64,000 nucleotides of DNA from Mycolicibacterium neoaurum (GTDB taxonomy: Bacteria; Actinomycetota; Actinomycetes; Mycobacteriales; Mycobacteriaceae): positions 1 to 64,000 of the forward strand of contig NZ_JAQIIX010000002.1 in NCBI RefSeq assembly GCF_036946495.1, written 5' to 3'. The notes beneath the pieces are model-generated. The model was given only the letters and a program-made list of their open reading frames with translations, did no database searches and was not told the origin of the DNA. The translations under genes and the position numbers were made by a program. Position 1 is the stretch's first letter; the number at the start of each line of letters is the position of its first letter. Shown piece by piece: positions 23,839 to 32,405 of this stretch.

Positions 23839-24753
23839 TCAGAACCCCAGGCGGCCGAGCTGTTTGGGATCACGCTGCCAGTTCTTGGCGACCTTGACCC
23901 GTAGCTCCAGGAACACCTTGGTACCCAACAGCTTCTCGATCTGGTGACGGGCCGCGGTACCGACCTCGCGCAATCGCGCCCCGCCCTTGCCGATCACGAT
24001 GCCCTTCTGGCTGTCCCGTTCGACGTAGAGGATGGCGCGCACATCCAGCAGCGGGTCGTCCTCGGGCCGTCCCTCGCGTTCCTCGACCTCGTCGATGACG
24101 ACGGCCAGTGAGTGCGGTAGCTCGTCGCGCACCCCCTCGAGCGCGGCCTCACGGATCAGCTCGGCCATCAGGACTTCCTCGGGTTCGTCGGTCAGCTCGC
24201 CGTCGGGGTAGAACGCCGGCCCCGGTTCCAGATGGGAGACCAGCACATCAGTGAGGACGTCGATCTGCTGCCCGGCGGTCGCCGAGACCGGGACGATATC
24301 GACGGCCTTGGCGCCGAACTCCTCCTGCACGGCGATCAGTTGCTCAGCCACCTTCTCCCGGGACACCTTGTCGGTCTTGGTGACCACCACGATCAGCGTG
24401 GTCCGCGGCGCGACAGCGCAGATCTGTTCGAAGATCCAGCGGTCGCCGGGACCGATGCCCTCGTCGGCGGGGATGCAGAAGCCGATCACGTCGACCTCCG
24501 AGTAGGTGTCCTTCACCAGCTCGTTGAGCCGCTTCCCGAGCAGGGTGCGCGGCCGGTGCAGGCCGGGGGTGTCGACGAGGACGATCTGGAAGTTCTCCCG
24601 GTGCACGATGCCGCGGATGGTGTGCCGGGTGGTCTGCGGCCGATTGGAGGTGATGGCCACCTTCTGCCCCACCAGCGCGTTGGTCAGGGTGGACTTGCCG
24701 GTGTTGGGGCGACCGACGAAACAGACGAAACCGGACCGGAATTCGTCGCTCAC
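23839..24753 (-). CDS. era: GTPase Era
   Basis: 304 residues. G1 is GRPNTGKSTLTNALVG, G3 is DTPGLHRPR, and G4 is VVTKTDKVSREKV, where the usual NKxD is TKTD. The C-terminal KH domain contains GIVIGKGGARLREVG. Era binds the 3' end of 16S rRNA in 30S assembly. It heads a conserved mycobacterial chain with ybeY and phoH upstream, all coupled by short overlaps. Confidence 0.95.
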   Translation of the reverse strand: MSDEFRSGFVCFVGRPNTGKSTLTNALVGQKVAITSNRPQTTRHTIRGIVHRENFQIVLVDTPGLHRPRTLLGKRLNELVKDTYSEVDVIGFCIPADEGIGPGDRWIFEQICAVAPRTTLIVVVTKTDKVSREKVAEQLIAVQEEFGAKAVDIVPVSATAGQQIDVLTDVLVSHLEPGPAFYPDGELTDEPEEVLMAELIREAALEGVRDELPHSLAVVIDEVEEREGRPEDDPLLDVRAILYVERDSQKGIVIGKGGARLREVGTAARHQIEKLLGTKVFLELRVKVAKNWQRDPKQLGRLGF

Positions 24754-25073
24754 CGGGACTCCAGCGGGGCGCCCGCGCGGTCGGTGACGATGACGGCGGC
24801 ACCGGGCGACAGCTCTGTCACCGCGGCGATACCGGCGTCCTCGGCCGAGCCGCCGACCAGCACCGCGGCCTCGAATCCCGCGGCACCGCTGGACACCGCT
24901 GCGGCCACCGCGGCCTGCAACGCGGTCAGCTGCAACGCCGCCAGCCGGACCGGCGCGCCGGCATAGGTCCGGCCGTCCAGGTCCCGCACCGCAGCGCCCT
25001 CGGGCGCCTCGGCGCGGCCCATCGCCCCGCGCGCCAGCGTCACCAGCTTGGCGTCCTCGTCCTGCACAGTCAT
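24750..25073 (-). CDS. Cytidine deaminase-like small protein (Rv2365c-like)
   Basis: 107 residues overlapping era (GTGA-type coupling) and the upstream transporter-like gene. It resembles the cytidine-deaminase-like fold (DLDGRTYAGAPVRLAALQLT, then ALQAAVAAAVSSGAAGFEAA) but lacks the CxxC zinc pair and the HAE catalytic motif. It therefore cannot be a classical deaminase and may be structural or regulatory. Position equals Rv2365c. Confidence 0.72.
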   Translation of the reverse strand: MTVQDEDAKLVTLARGAMGRAEAPEGAAVRDLDGRTYAGAPVRLAALQLTALQAAVAAAVSSGAAGFEAAVLVGGSAEDAGIAAVTELSPGAAVIVTDRAGAPLESR

Positions 25074-26365
25074 GTACCGCTCTCCTCGCTGGGGCTGGGT
25101 TCCTCGGGACTGATCAACACGGTGCCGACGCGCACCCGGCCACGATGGTCCGGCCCGCCCTCGGCGCGCAACCGCAGCCCGTTCCAGCTGACCTGTGCAC
25201 CTGGCAACGGCACCCGGCCCAACTCATGGGCCAGCAGACCGCCGACGGTGTCGACCTCCAGGTCCTCGTCGATGCGCAGATCATCGTAGAGCTCGGTGAG
25301 GTCCTCGATCGGCACCCGTGCCGACACCCGGAAGGTGCTGTCCCCCAGCTCCTCCCAAGGCGCCACTTCACCGGCGTCATACTCGTCGTTGATCTCCCCG
25401 ACGATCTCCTCCAGCACATCCTCGATGGTGACCAAACCGGCGATGGCACCGTACTCGTCGACCAGCAGGGCCATGTGATTTCGGTCGCGCTGCATTTCCC
25501 GCAGCAGGGTGTCCAGCGGTTTGGAGTCGGGCACGAATACCGCGGGACGCATCAGATCGGCGACCCGGATGTCCATCCTGGCGCGTTCCAGCCGGGTCTG
25601 CTGGACCAGATCCTTGAGGTAGATGACACCGACGACATCATCGACGTTCTCCCCGATGACCGGCAGACGGGAATGCCCACTGCGCACCGCCAGCGAGGTC
25701 GCCTGGGCCACGGTCTTGTCGCTCTCGATCCACACCATCTCGGTGCGCGGCACCATCACCTCGCGTGCCGGAGTGTCACCGAGTTCGAACACCGACTGGA
25801 TCATCCGGCGCTCGTCATCGGCCACCACGCCGCGCTGCTGTGCCAGATCGACCACCTCACGCAGCTCGATTTCGGAGGCGAACGGGCCGTTGCGGAATCC
25901 GCGTCCCGGAGTGAGCGCGTTACCGATCAGCACCAGCAGTCGGCTCACCGGGGTGAGCAGCACCGAGATCGCGTGCAACGGCAGCGCCGAGGCGAGTGCG
26001 ATGGTGTAGGCATTCTGCCTACCGACGGTGCGTGGTCCGACACCGATGACCACGAAGCTGACCACCACCATGGTGGCCGCGGCGGTGAACAGGCCCCATT
26101 CGACGCCCAGCGGGCCGTCCAGATAGGACACCAGCAGCACGGTGGCGCTCACCTCGCAGGTGATCCGCAGCAGCACAACGAGATTGATGTAGCGGGGTCG
26201 GTCGGCCAACACCCGGGCCAACCGCATCGCACCGGGGCGCTCATCGCGCACCATCTCCTCGACCCTGGCCAACGAGGCGGTGCTGATGGCCGCGTCGACG
26301 GCCGCGAAGAGTCCGCCCAGCCCGATCAGCAGCACGGCACCGATCAACGGTGCTATCCCGGTCAC
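25070..26365 (-). CDS. CNNM/CorC-type membrane protein with CBS domains
   Basis: 431 residues from a GTG at 26365 overlapping the ybeY stop. The N-terminal DUF21/CNNM domain has three to four membrane segments (TGIAPLIGAVLLIGLGGLFA to VVVSFVVIGVGPRTVGRQNA). A CBS pair follows (REVMVPRTEMVWIESDKTVA; MALLVDEYGAIAGLVTIEDV), then a CorC/HlyC C-terminal domain (STFRVSARVPIEDLTELYDD). Family members are linked to magnesium export or cobalt resistance; older 'hemolysin' names mislead. Orthologue of Rv2366c. Confidence 0.9.
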   Translation of the reverse strand: MTGIAPLIGAVLLIGLGGLFAAVDAAISTASLARVEEMVRDERPGAMRLARVLADRPRYINLVVLLRITCEVSATVLLVSYLDGPLGVEWGLFTAAATMVVVSFVVIGVGPRTVGRQNAYTIALASALPLHAISVLLTPVSRLLVLIGNALTPGRGFRNGPFASEIELREVVDLAQQRGVVADDERRMIQSVFELGDTPAREVMVPRTEMVWIESDKTVAQATSLAVRSGHSRLPVIGENVDDVVGVIYLKDLVQQTRLERARMDIRVADLMRPAVFVPDSKPLDTLLREMQRDRNHMALLVDEYGAIAGLVTIEDVLEEIVGEINDEYDAGEVAPWEELGDSTFRVSARVPIEDLTELYDDLRIDEDLEVDTVGGLLAHELGRVPLPGAQVSWNGLRLRAEGGPDHRGRVRVGTVLISPEEPSPSEESGT

Positions 26366-26898
26366 GGCTGATCGAAGTATCGCGACCCGTCCAGCAGCCG
26401 GCGATCCTTCGCGTTCTGCAGATCCTGGCGGTACGCCTCGACCTGGTCGGCCACCCATTCCTCGAGGAGGCGACGCTGCAAGGCGAACATCTCCTTCTCC
26501 TCATCGGGTTCGGCATGGTCGTAACCGAGCAGATGCAGCACGCCGTGCACGGTCAGCAGCGCCAGTTCCTGACCCAGCGAGTGCCCGGCCTTCTCGGCCT
26601 GCTTGGCGGCGAACTCCGGGCACAGCACGATATCGCCGAGCATCGACGGCCCCGGCTCGGCGGCGTCGGGACGACCGCCGGGCTCCAGCTCGTCCATCGG
26701 GAAGCTCATCACATCGGTGGGCCCGGGTAGGTCCATCCAGCGCATGTGCAGATCGGCCATCGCGGTCTCGTCGAGCAGCACCATGGACAGCTCGGCGGCC
26801 GGATTGACATCCATCTGAGCGATCACGAATTTCGCGACGCTGATGAGTTCCTGTTCGGAGACGTCGATGCCCGACTCGTTGGAGACTTCGATGCTCAT
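26362..26898 (-). CDS. ybeY: Endoribonuclease YbeY
   Basis: 178 residues with the single-metal site HGVLHLLGYDH (Hx3Hx5H), preceded by LSMVLLDETAMADLHMRWMD and TDVMSFPMDE. YbeY acts in 16S rRNA 3' maturation and 70S quality control, and interacts with Era in several bacteria. Here ybeY lies 19 bases after phoH and overlaps the CNNM gene. The C-terminal 30 residues are a charged extension. Confidence 0.95.
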   Translation of the reverse strand: MSIEVSNESGIDVSEQELISVAKFVIAQMDVNPAAELSMVLLDETAMADLHMRWMDLPGPTDVMSFPMDELEPGGRPDAAEPGPSMLGDIVLCPEFAAKQAEKAGHSLGQELALLTVHGVLHLLGYDHAEPDEEKEMFALQRRLLEEWVADQVEAYRQDLQNAKDRRLLDGSRYFDQP

Positions 26899-26917
26899 GT
26901 CAGTTGTTGTCCGTCAT

Positions 26918-27958
26918 TCATCGTCGCGGCCGACCGGCCGAGGAGCGCCGCTGCGCACGGTTGACCAGATCGGGCTGCCCCTCGTGGCGCGAGTAGGCGT
27001 CCACGATCTCCGACACCAGCCGGTGGCGCACCACGTCGGCGCTGGTGAGGCGGCAGAAATGGATATCGTCGATCCCCGCGAGGATGTCCGAGGCGGCCCG
27101 CAATCCGGACTGCGCACCACCGGGCAGGTCGACCTGGGTGACGTCACCGGTGACCACCATCTTGGAGCCGAATCCCAGCCGGGTCAGGAACATCTTCATC
27201 TGCTCGGGTGTGGTGTTCTGCGCCTCGTCGAGGATGATGAACGCGTCGTTGAGGCTGCGGCCGCGCATGAAGGCCAGCGGCGCGACCTCGATGACCCCGG
27301 CCGCCAACAGGTTCGGGATGGCCGCCGGATCCATCATGTCGTGCAGCGCGTCGTAGAGCGGGCGCAGGTACGGGTCAATCTTCTCGGTCAGCGTGCCGGG
27401 CAGGAAGCCCAGCCGTTCACCGGCCTCGACCGCGGGCCGGGTCAGGATGATCCGGTTGACATCCTTGGCCTGTAGCGCGGCGACCGCCTTGGCCATCGCC
27501 AGGTAGGTCTTGCCGGTGCCTGCGGGCCCGATACCGAAGACGATGGTGTGCGAGTCGATCGCGTCGACATAGTGCTTCTGGTTGAGCGTCTTGGGCCGGA
27601 TCGTCTTACCGCGCCGGGACAGGATGTCCAGCGTCAAGACCTCGGCCGGGGAGGCATCCGATCCGCCGGTGAGCATCGACACGCTCTGCCTGATCGCATC
27701 CGGGGTCAGCGGCTGACCGCGGGTGAGCACCGCGACCAGCTCGCCGACGACCCGCTCGGCCAGCGCCACGTCGGCGGGCTCACCGCTGAAGGTGATGGCA
27801 TTACCGCGGACATGGATATCGGCGGTGAGCAGTCCTTCCAGGGCACGCAGATTCTCGTCGGCCGAGCCGAGCAGGCCCACGATGGTGTCGGGCGGAACTG
27901 TGATGCTGCTTCGTACCGGTCCGGTGATCGGGCCAGCGGTCGTCTCGCGGGGCGTCAC
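26918..27958 (-). CDS. phoH: PhoH-like ATPase
   Basis: 346 residues. Residues 10-120 contain a KH-like N-terminal region (VGLLGSADENLRALEGLLTA). The P-loop is GPAGTGKTYLAMAKAVAAL, Walker B lies in DAFIILDEAQNTTPEQMKMF, and a sensor region TGDVTQVDLPGGAQSG follows. This is the PhoH1/YbeZ type, an RNA-associated ATPase that works with YbeY. The C-terminus is a basic tail. Orthologue of Rv2368c; the intergenic gap upstream (80 bases) probably holds the operon promoter. Confidence 0.94.
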   Translation of the reverse strand: MTPRETTAGPITGPVRSSITVPPDTIVGLLGSADENLRALEGLLTADIHVRGNAITFSGEPADVALAERVVGELVAVLTRGQPLTPDAIRQSVSMLTGGSDASPAEVLTLDILSRRGKTIRPKTLNQKHYVDAIDSHTIVFGIGPAGTGKTYLAMAKAVAALQAKDVNRIILTRPAVEAGERLGFLPGTLTEKIDPYLRPLYDALHDMMDPAAIPNLLAAGVIEVAPLAFMRGRSLNDAFIILDEAQNTTPEQMKMFLTRLGFGSKMVVTGDVTQVDLPGGAQSGLRAASDILAGIDDIHFCRLTSADVVRHRLVSEIVDAYSRHEGQPDLVNRAQRRSSAGRPRR

Positions 27959-28038
27959 GTGGAGTTTCGTGCCTGCTTTCTGGTTTCTCGAATGGTGCTC
28001 TGCTGAGTTTACCGCCGGGCACCGACGTGACCCAATGG

Positions 28039-28779
28039 TTAGTTCTGCAGGTCCCAGCGACTGCTGAGGACACCGATCGCACCGAGCGCGACGGCAGCGG
28101 CCGTGGAGGTGCGCAGCACCGACGGGCCGAGCCGCACCGGTTGCGCACCGGCCTCGGTCAACGCGGCCAACTCATCCGGGGCGATCCCACCCTCCGGCCC
28201 GATCACCAGCATCAACTCCTCGACACCGGCCGGCAGGGCCTCGGCGATACCGACGCTCGCCGACTCGTGCAGCACCAGGGTCGGGGTTCCGGCGACCCTG
28301 GCGAGCAGATCCTTGGTGGACATCATCGCCTCGACGGCCGGGATGCGTGGGCGCCGCGACTGCCGGGCCGCCGCGCGGGCGACCGCCGCCCAGCGAGCCA
28401 GGCCCTTGTCGATCTTGGCCGGTGATTCCCAGCGGGCCACGCAGCGACCGGCCTGCCAGGCCAGGAAGGCGTCCGCGCCGGCCTCGGTGGCCAGTTCGAC
28501 CGCCAGTTCGGAACGCTCGGACTTGGGCAACGCCTGCACGACGGTCACCAGCGGCCGTGCCCGCGCCACCTCGGCGACGGCCAGCACCCGGGCCGCTAAC
28601 CGGCCCTTGGCAACCTCCTCGACGACGACATGCGCGAGGGTGCCTGCACCGTCGCTGAGATCGAGTTCCTCGCCGACGCGGGTGCGCCGCACGGTGGCCG
28701 CGTGATGACCCTCGTCACCGTCGACCACCGCCAGTGCTCCGACATCGGGCAGCGCGTCGACGTAGAACAGACTCCGCAT
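28039..28779 (-). CDS. rsmE: 16S rRNA m3U1498 methyltransferase RsmE
   Basis: 246 residues: an N-terminal PUA-like domain (DGDEGHHAATVRRTRVGEEL) and a SPOUT/trefoil-knot C-terminus with LVIGPEGGIAPDELAALTEA and LGPSVLRTSTAAAVALGAIG, the SAM-binding knot. It methylates U1498 of 16S rRNA. It lies 29 bases downstream of dnaJ2, as in M. tuberculosis (Rv2372c-Rv2373c). Confidence 0.94.
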   Translation of the reverse strand: MRSLFYVDALPDVGALAVVDGDEGHHAATVRRTRVGEELDLSDGAGTLAHVVVEEVAKGRLAARVLAVAEVARARPLVTVVQALPKSERSELAVELATEAGADAFLAWQAGRCVARWESPAKIDKGLARWAAVARAAARQSRRPRIPAVEAMMSTKDLLARVAGTPTLVLHESASVGIAEALPAGVEELMLVIGPEGGIAPDELAALTEAGAQPVRLGPSVLRTSTAAAVALGAIGVLSSRWDLQN

Positions 28780-28808
28780 CGCAGCTCAGACCGCCGGATT
28801 CGGCTCGG

Positions 28809-29960
28809 TCACCGACCGGAGAAGGTCTCGCGCAGCCGGCTGAACAGCCCGCCGGCTGCACCGGCGGCCGAACCGTTGGCCGACTTCACCTCCGCCACAT
28901 CACGCGAGCGGTGTTCCTTGAGCTTGGTCAGCAGCTCGGTATCGGTGTGGTCGAGCCTGGTCGGGATCAACACCTCGACATGGGCGTGCAGGTTGCCGCG
29001 CACCCCCGAGCGCAGATGCGGCATGCCGTGCCCGCGCAGGGTCGTCACCGCGCCAGGCTGGGTGCCCGCCGGGATCTCCAGCTCGATCGGGCCGTCGAGG
29101 ATGGCGTCGACGGTGACCGTCGTCCCCAGCGCCGCATCGAACATCGGCACGGTGACCGTGCAGTGCAGATCATCACCATCACGGACGAACACCTCGTGCT
29201 GTTGTTCGTGCACCTCGACATAGAGGTCGCCCGCGGGGCCACCGCCGGGGCCGACCTCACCCTGGGCGGCCAACCGCACCCGCATCGCGTCGCCGACGCC
29301 TGCCGGAATCTTGACGCTGATCTCGCGGCGGGCCTGCACACGACCGTCACCACCGCAGCGATGGCACGGATCCGGGATGGTCTCGCCGACGCCGCCGCAG
29401 ACCGGGCACGGCCGCGACGTCATGACCTGACCCAGCAGTGAACGCTGCACGGTCTGCACCTCACCCTGACCGTGGCAGGTGCCGCAGGTCTGGGGCTTGG
29501 AATTGCCGTGGGTGCCCTTGCCCTGGCACAGATCGCACAACACCGCCGTGTCGACGGTGACCTGCTTGGTCACCCCGGTCGCGCATTCGGCCAGTGTCAG
29601 GCGCATCCGCAGCAGCGAGTCCGAGCCGGGACGGACCCGGCCGATCGGTCCTCGTGAGCCGGCGCCGCCGCCGAAGAAGGCCTCGAAGACATCGCCGAGG
29701 CCGCCGAAACCACCGGCGAATCCGCCACCGCCGGCGGCCGCGTTCTCCATCGGATCACCGCCGAGGTCGACGATGCGGCGCTTCTCCGGATCGGAGAGCA
29801 CCTCGTAGGCGACCTGGATCTCGGTGAACCGCGCCTGCGCCGCCTCATCGGGATTGACATCGGGATGCAGTTCACGGGCCAGCTTGCGGTAGGCGCGCTT
29901 GATCTCCGAATCACTGGCGCCCTTGCTCACACCGAGCAGGCCGTAATAATCGCGTGCCAC
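28809..29960 (-). CDS. dnaJ2: Chaperone protein DnaJ (DnaJ2)
   Basis: 383 residues. J domain at the N-terminus with HPD (RELHPDVNPDEAAQ), a Gly/Phe-rich linker (AAAGGGGFAGGFGGLGDVFE), then four CxxCxGxG zinc repeats (CDLCQGKG, CGTCHGQG, CPVCGGVG, CHRCGGDG) and the beta-sandwich substrate domain. It stimulates DnaK ATPase. It follows hrcA in one transcriptional direction, the arrangement seen in M. tuberculosis. Confidence 0.96.
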   Translation of the reverse strand: MARDYYGLLGVSKGASDSEIKRAYRKLARELHPDVNPDEAAQARFTEIQVAYEVLSDPEKRRIVDLGGDPMENAAAGGGGFAGGFGGLGDVFEAFFGGGAGSRGPIGRVRPGSDSLLRMRLTLAECATGVTKQVTVDTAVLCDLCQGKGTHGNSKPQTCGTCHGQGEVQTVQRSLLGQVMTSRPCPVCGGVGETIPDPCHRCGGDGRVQARREISVKIPAGVGDAMRVRLAAQGEVGPGGGPAGDLYVEVHEQQHEVFVRDGDDLHCTVTVPMFDAALGTTVTVDAILDGPIELEIPAGTQPGAVTTLRGHGMPHLRSGVRGNLHAHVEVLIPTRLDHTDTELLTKLKEHRSRDVAEVKSANGSAAGAAGGLFSRLRETFSGR

Positions 29961-30017
29961 GCTTGAAACCTCTCTCGTACCGCCATCGGCGGTATGCCAC
30001 TGCTGTTGACGCCCCGA

Positions 30018-31049
30018 CTATCGGGTGCCCAGAACTTCACCTATGTAGAGAGCAACTGCGGCGACGTTGGCGATCGTTCCCGGATAGTCCATCCGTGTGG
30101 GACCGACCACACCCATACCGCCGAACACCTTGCCCGAGCTGCCGTAGGTGGTGCTGACCACCGACGTCCCCAGCATCTGCTCGGCCTCGGTCTCATGCCC
30201 GATACGCACGGTGACCTTACCGGCCTCCTGCTGCGCCGCGAGCAGCCGCAGCACCACCACCTGCTCTTCCAGTGCCTCCAGCACCGAGCGCAGGGAGCCA
30301 CCGAAGTCCGCGGTGTTGCGGGTGAGATTGGCGGTGCCGCCCAGCAGCAGGCGCTCCTCGGTGTGTTCGACGAGGGTTTCCACCAGCACCGTGGCGGCCC
30401 GGCCCACCGCGTCACCGAGGCCGCCGTGACCGTCGAGGGTGCTCGCCAGATCGGCCACCGCCACCGAGGCCGCCGACAGCGGCTTGCCCTCCAGCGCCCC
30501 GCCGAGACGCTCGCGCAGCTGGGACAGCTGATGATCGTCGATGGCATCGCCCAACTCGACCACCCGCTGATCGACGCGGCCACTGTCGGTGATGACCACC
30601 AGCAGCAGCTTGGCCGGTGTCAGCGCCACGACCTCGAGGTGGCGGACCGTCGATGTCGACAGCGTCGGGTACTGGATGATGGCCACCTGCCGGGTGAGCT
30701 GGGCCAGCAGTCGGACCGCACGGCGCAACACGTCGTCGAGGTCCACCCCGCTTTCCAGAAAGCTCAGGATCGCCCGGCGCTCGGCGGCCGACATCGGCTT
30801 CACATCGTCGATACGGTCGACGAACTCCCGGTAGCCCTTCTCGGTGGGCACCCGGCCGGAACTGGTGTGCGGCTGGGTGATGTACCCCTCGGCTTCCAGC
30901 ACGGCCATGTCGTTGCGGACCGTGGCACTCGATACGCCGAGGTTGTGGCGTTCCACAAGCGTCTTGGATCCGATCGGCTCCTTGGTGGCGACGAAGTCGG
31001 CGACGATGGCTCGCAATACCTCGAAGCGACGGTCATCGGCACTACCCAT
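30018..31049 (-). CDS. hrcA: Heat-inducible transcription repressor HrcA
   Basis: 343 residues. N-terminal winged HTH (VATKEPIGSKTLVERHNLGV, SSATVRNDMAVLEAEGYITQ), followed by the GAF-like dimerisation region and the HrcA C-terminal block (GPTRMDYPGTIANVAAVALY). HrcA represses groE-type heat-shock genes at CIRCE elements. I found no full CIRCE inverted repeat upstream of hrcA itself, so its own control is not evident. Confidence 0.95.
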   Translation of the reverse strand: MGSADDRRFEVLRAIVADFVATKEPIGSKTLVERHNLGVSSATVRNDMAVLEAEGYITQPHTSSGRVPTEKGYREFVDRIDDVKPMSAAERRAILSFLESGVDLDDVLRRAVRLLAQLTRQVAIIQYPTLSTSTVRHLEVVALTPAKLLLVVITDSGRVDQRVVELGDAIDDHQLSQLRERLGGALEGKPLSAASVAVADLASTLDGHGGLGDAVGRAATVLVETLVEHTEERLLLGGTANLTRNTADFGGSLRSVLEALEEQVVVLRLLAAQQEAGKVTVRIGHETEAEQMLGTSVVSTTYGSSGKVFGGMGVVGPTRMDYPGTIANVAAVALYIGEVLGTR

Positions 31050-31249
31050 ACATTCACCTCCGAAAGTTCACCTGTTCGTACCCTCGATGAGGGCCGGTCA
31101 TGCCGCTATTTTACGGGCATCAACTGCACGGATTCGCGGCGACGGCCGGGTACCCCGGATTTCGCTGCGGGTATGTGGTTGACAAGGCAAAGACATTGCC
31201 GACATCGCCGGTCGTTTGCGATTAACCTCACCTTCATGGGAGACCGCCG

Positions 31250-31558
31250 GTGATCTTCAAAGGTGTCCGCGACGGAAAGCCGTATCCCGAACACGGCCTG
31301 TCCTACCGGCAGTGGGCGCAGATCCCGCCCCGGCAGATCCGGCTCGACGAGTTGGTGACCACGACCACCGTGTTGGCCCTGGATCGGTTGCTGTCGGAGG
31401 ACTCCACGTTCTACGGCGATCTGTTCCCGCACGCCGTGCGCTGGCAGGGAATCATCTACCTCGAGGACGGGCTGCACCGCGCCGTGCGCGCCGCATTGCG
31501 CAACCGGACCGTCTTGCATGCACGCGTCTACGACATGGACGACCCGTTGCCGGCCTGA
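31250..31558 (+). CDS. Conserved actinobacterial protein (Rv2375-like)
   Basis: 102 residues, GTG at 31250 with GGGAG seven bases upstream. The sequence is highly conserved in mycobacteria as I recall (GKPYPEHGLSYRQWAQIPPR, TTTTVLALDRLLSEDSTFYG, VLHARVYDMD). No catalytic motif is known, and some databases group it with antitoxin-like proteins. It is divergent from hrcA and its 3' end overlaps the convergent DUF998 gene by 31 bases. Confidence 0.8.
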   Translation: MIFKGVRDGKPYPEHGLSYRQWAQIPPRQIRLDELVTTTTVLALDRLLSEDSTFYGDLFPHAVRWQGIIYLEDGLHRAVRAALRNRTVLHARVYDMDDPLPA

Positions 31559-32133
31559 CCGAACCTGCTCAGCAGGTAACCCGCCGTCATCAACTGCCAG
31601 GCGAAGATCGGGTACACGGCCGCGCGTTCCCACGCCCCGGTCGGTGCCGCACCGAGCACGGTGACTGCCAGACATGCCAGCCCGGTGAGGCCGAGCAGTC
31701 CCGAGGTGCCGCGGTACCACCGCGGGGCTGACCACCCGGCGCCGGTCAGGGCCGCGGCATTACCGCCGATGATCGCCAACCCCGCGCCGATGACATGCCA
31801 GGTGTTGCCCTGCCCGCTGTGCACGATCGCGATCGTGATGTTGCCGATCCCGTTGGCCGCCGCGAACGCGCAGAACCAGCGGCGCCGCCGCCATCGGTGG
31901 GTGGCCAGCAGGGCCGCCACGGCGAAACAGAGACCCTGCAAGGCGAACGCCGCGTTCATCCACCCCGCGCGTGGTGAGACGGCCGGGTTGCCCAGGGTGC
32001 TGATGTAGTCCGCGTCGTAGCGGTATCCCGGCAGCGCCGCGGCGGCCAGCGCCTCGGCCGCGAAGTATCCGCCGGCCCCGAGGGTCCACAGCGCCGCGGC
32101 CGACCTCACCCTTTTGCCGGCGAGCAGACTCAT
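31528..32133 (-). CDS. DUF998-type integral membrane protein
   Basis: 201 residues from an ATG at 32133 (a GTG at 32151 is possible). About six membrane segments are evident (AALWTLGAGGYFAAEALAAA; AAFALQGLCFAVAALLATHR; GAGLAIIGGNAAALTGAGWS; GLLGLTGLACLAVTVLGAAP). The loop ALPGYRYDADYISTLGNPAV is the typical DUF998 signature. Transport or lipid functions are guessed for the family. An inverted repeat covers its start codon. Confidence 0.78.
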   Translation of the reverse strand: MSLLAGKRVRSAAALWTLGAGGYFAAEALAAAALPGYRYDADYISTLGNPAVSPRAGWMNAAFALQGLCFAVAALLATHRWRRRRWFCAFAAANGIGNITIAIVHSGQGNTWHVIGAGLAIIGGNAAALTGAGWSAPRWYRGTSGLLGLTGLACLAVTVLGAAPTGAWERAAVYPIFAWQLMTAGYLLSRFGQAGNGSSMS

Positions 32134-32168
32134 GTACCCCTTATTGCCCACCTTTGCGGGGGTACATG
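32131..32168. promoter_or_regulatory. Perfect inverted repeat over DUF998 start
   Basis: CATGTACCCC (32131-32140) and GGGGTACATG (32159-32168) are exact 10-bp complements separated by 18 bases. The left arm includes the ATG of the DUF998 gene. The spacing would place both arms on one helix face, as for a dimeric repressor, or the RNA could fold to hide the start. Confidence 0.5.
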
Positions 32169-32195
32169 CGTCTCTTCGCGGGAGAAAGGTGACCG

Positions 32196-32405
32196 TCAGG
32201 ACATGGCGTCGCGCAGGCTCTTGGGCCGCAGGTCGTTCCAGTTCTCCTCGACATAGGCCAGGCAGTCGGCGCGGGTGCTCTCCCCGAACACCACCCGCCA
32301 GCCCGCGGGCACATCGGCGAACGTCGGCCAGAGGCTGTACTGCTCTTCGTCGTTGATCAGCACGAAGAAGACGCCGTCCTCGTCATCGAATGGATTGTTG
32401 CTCAT
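32196..32405 (-). CDS. mbtH: MbtH, mycobactin NRPS accessory protein
   Basis: 69 residues and complete. It carries the MbtH signature: NPFDDEDGVFFVLINDEEQY, SLWPTFADVPAGWRVVFGES and a WNDLRPKSLRDAM end. MbtH-like proteins bind and activate NRPS adenylation domains, here those of MbtB, MbtE and MbtF. It overlaps mbtG by 23 bases and ends the operon. Confidence 0.97.
   Translation of the reverse strand: MSNNPFDDEDGVFFVLINDEEQYSLWPTFADVPAGWRVVFGESTRADCLAYVEENWNDLRPKSLRDAMS

Noticed and set aside
30950..31250. CIRCE element upstream of hrcA or the Rv2375-like gene
   Set aside because: No TTAGCACTC/GAGTGCTAA pair is present in the intergenic region.
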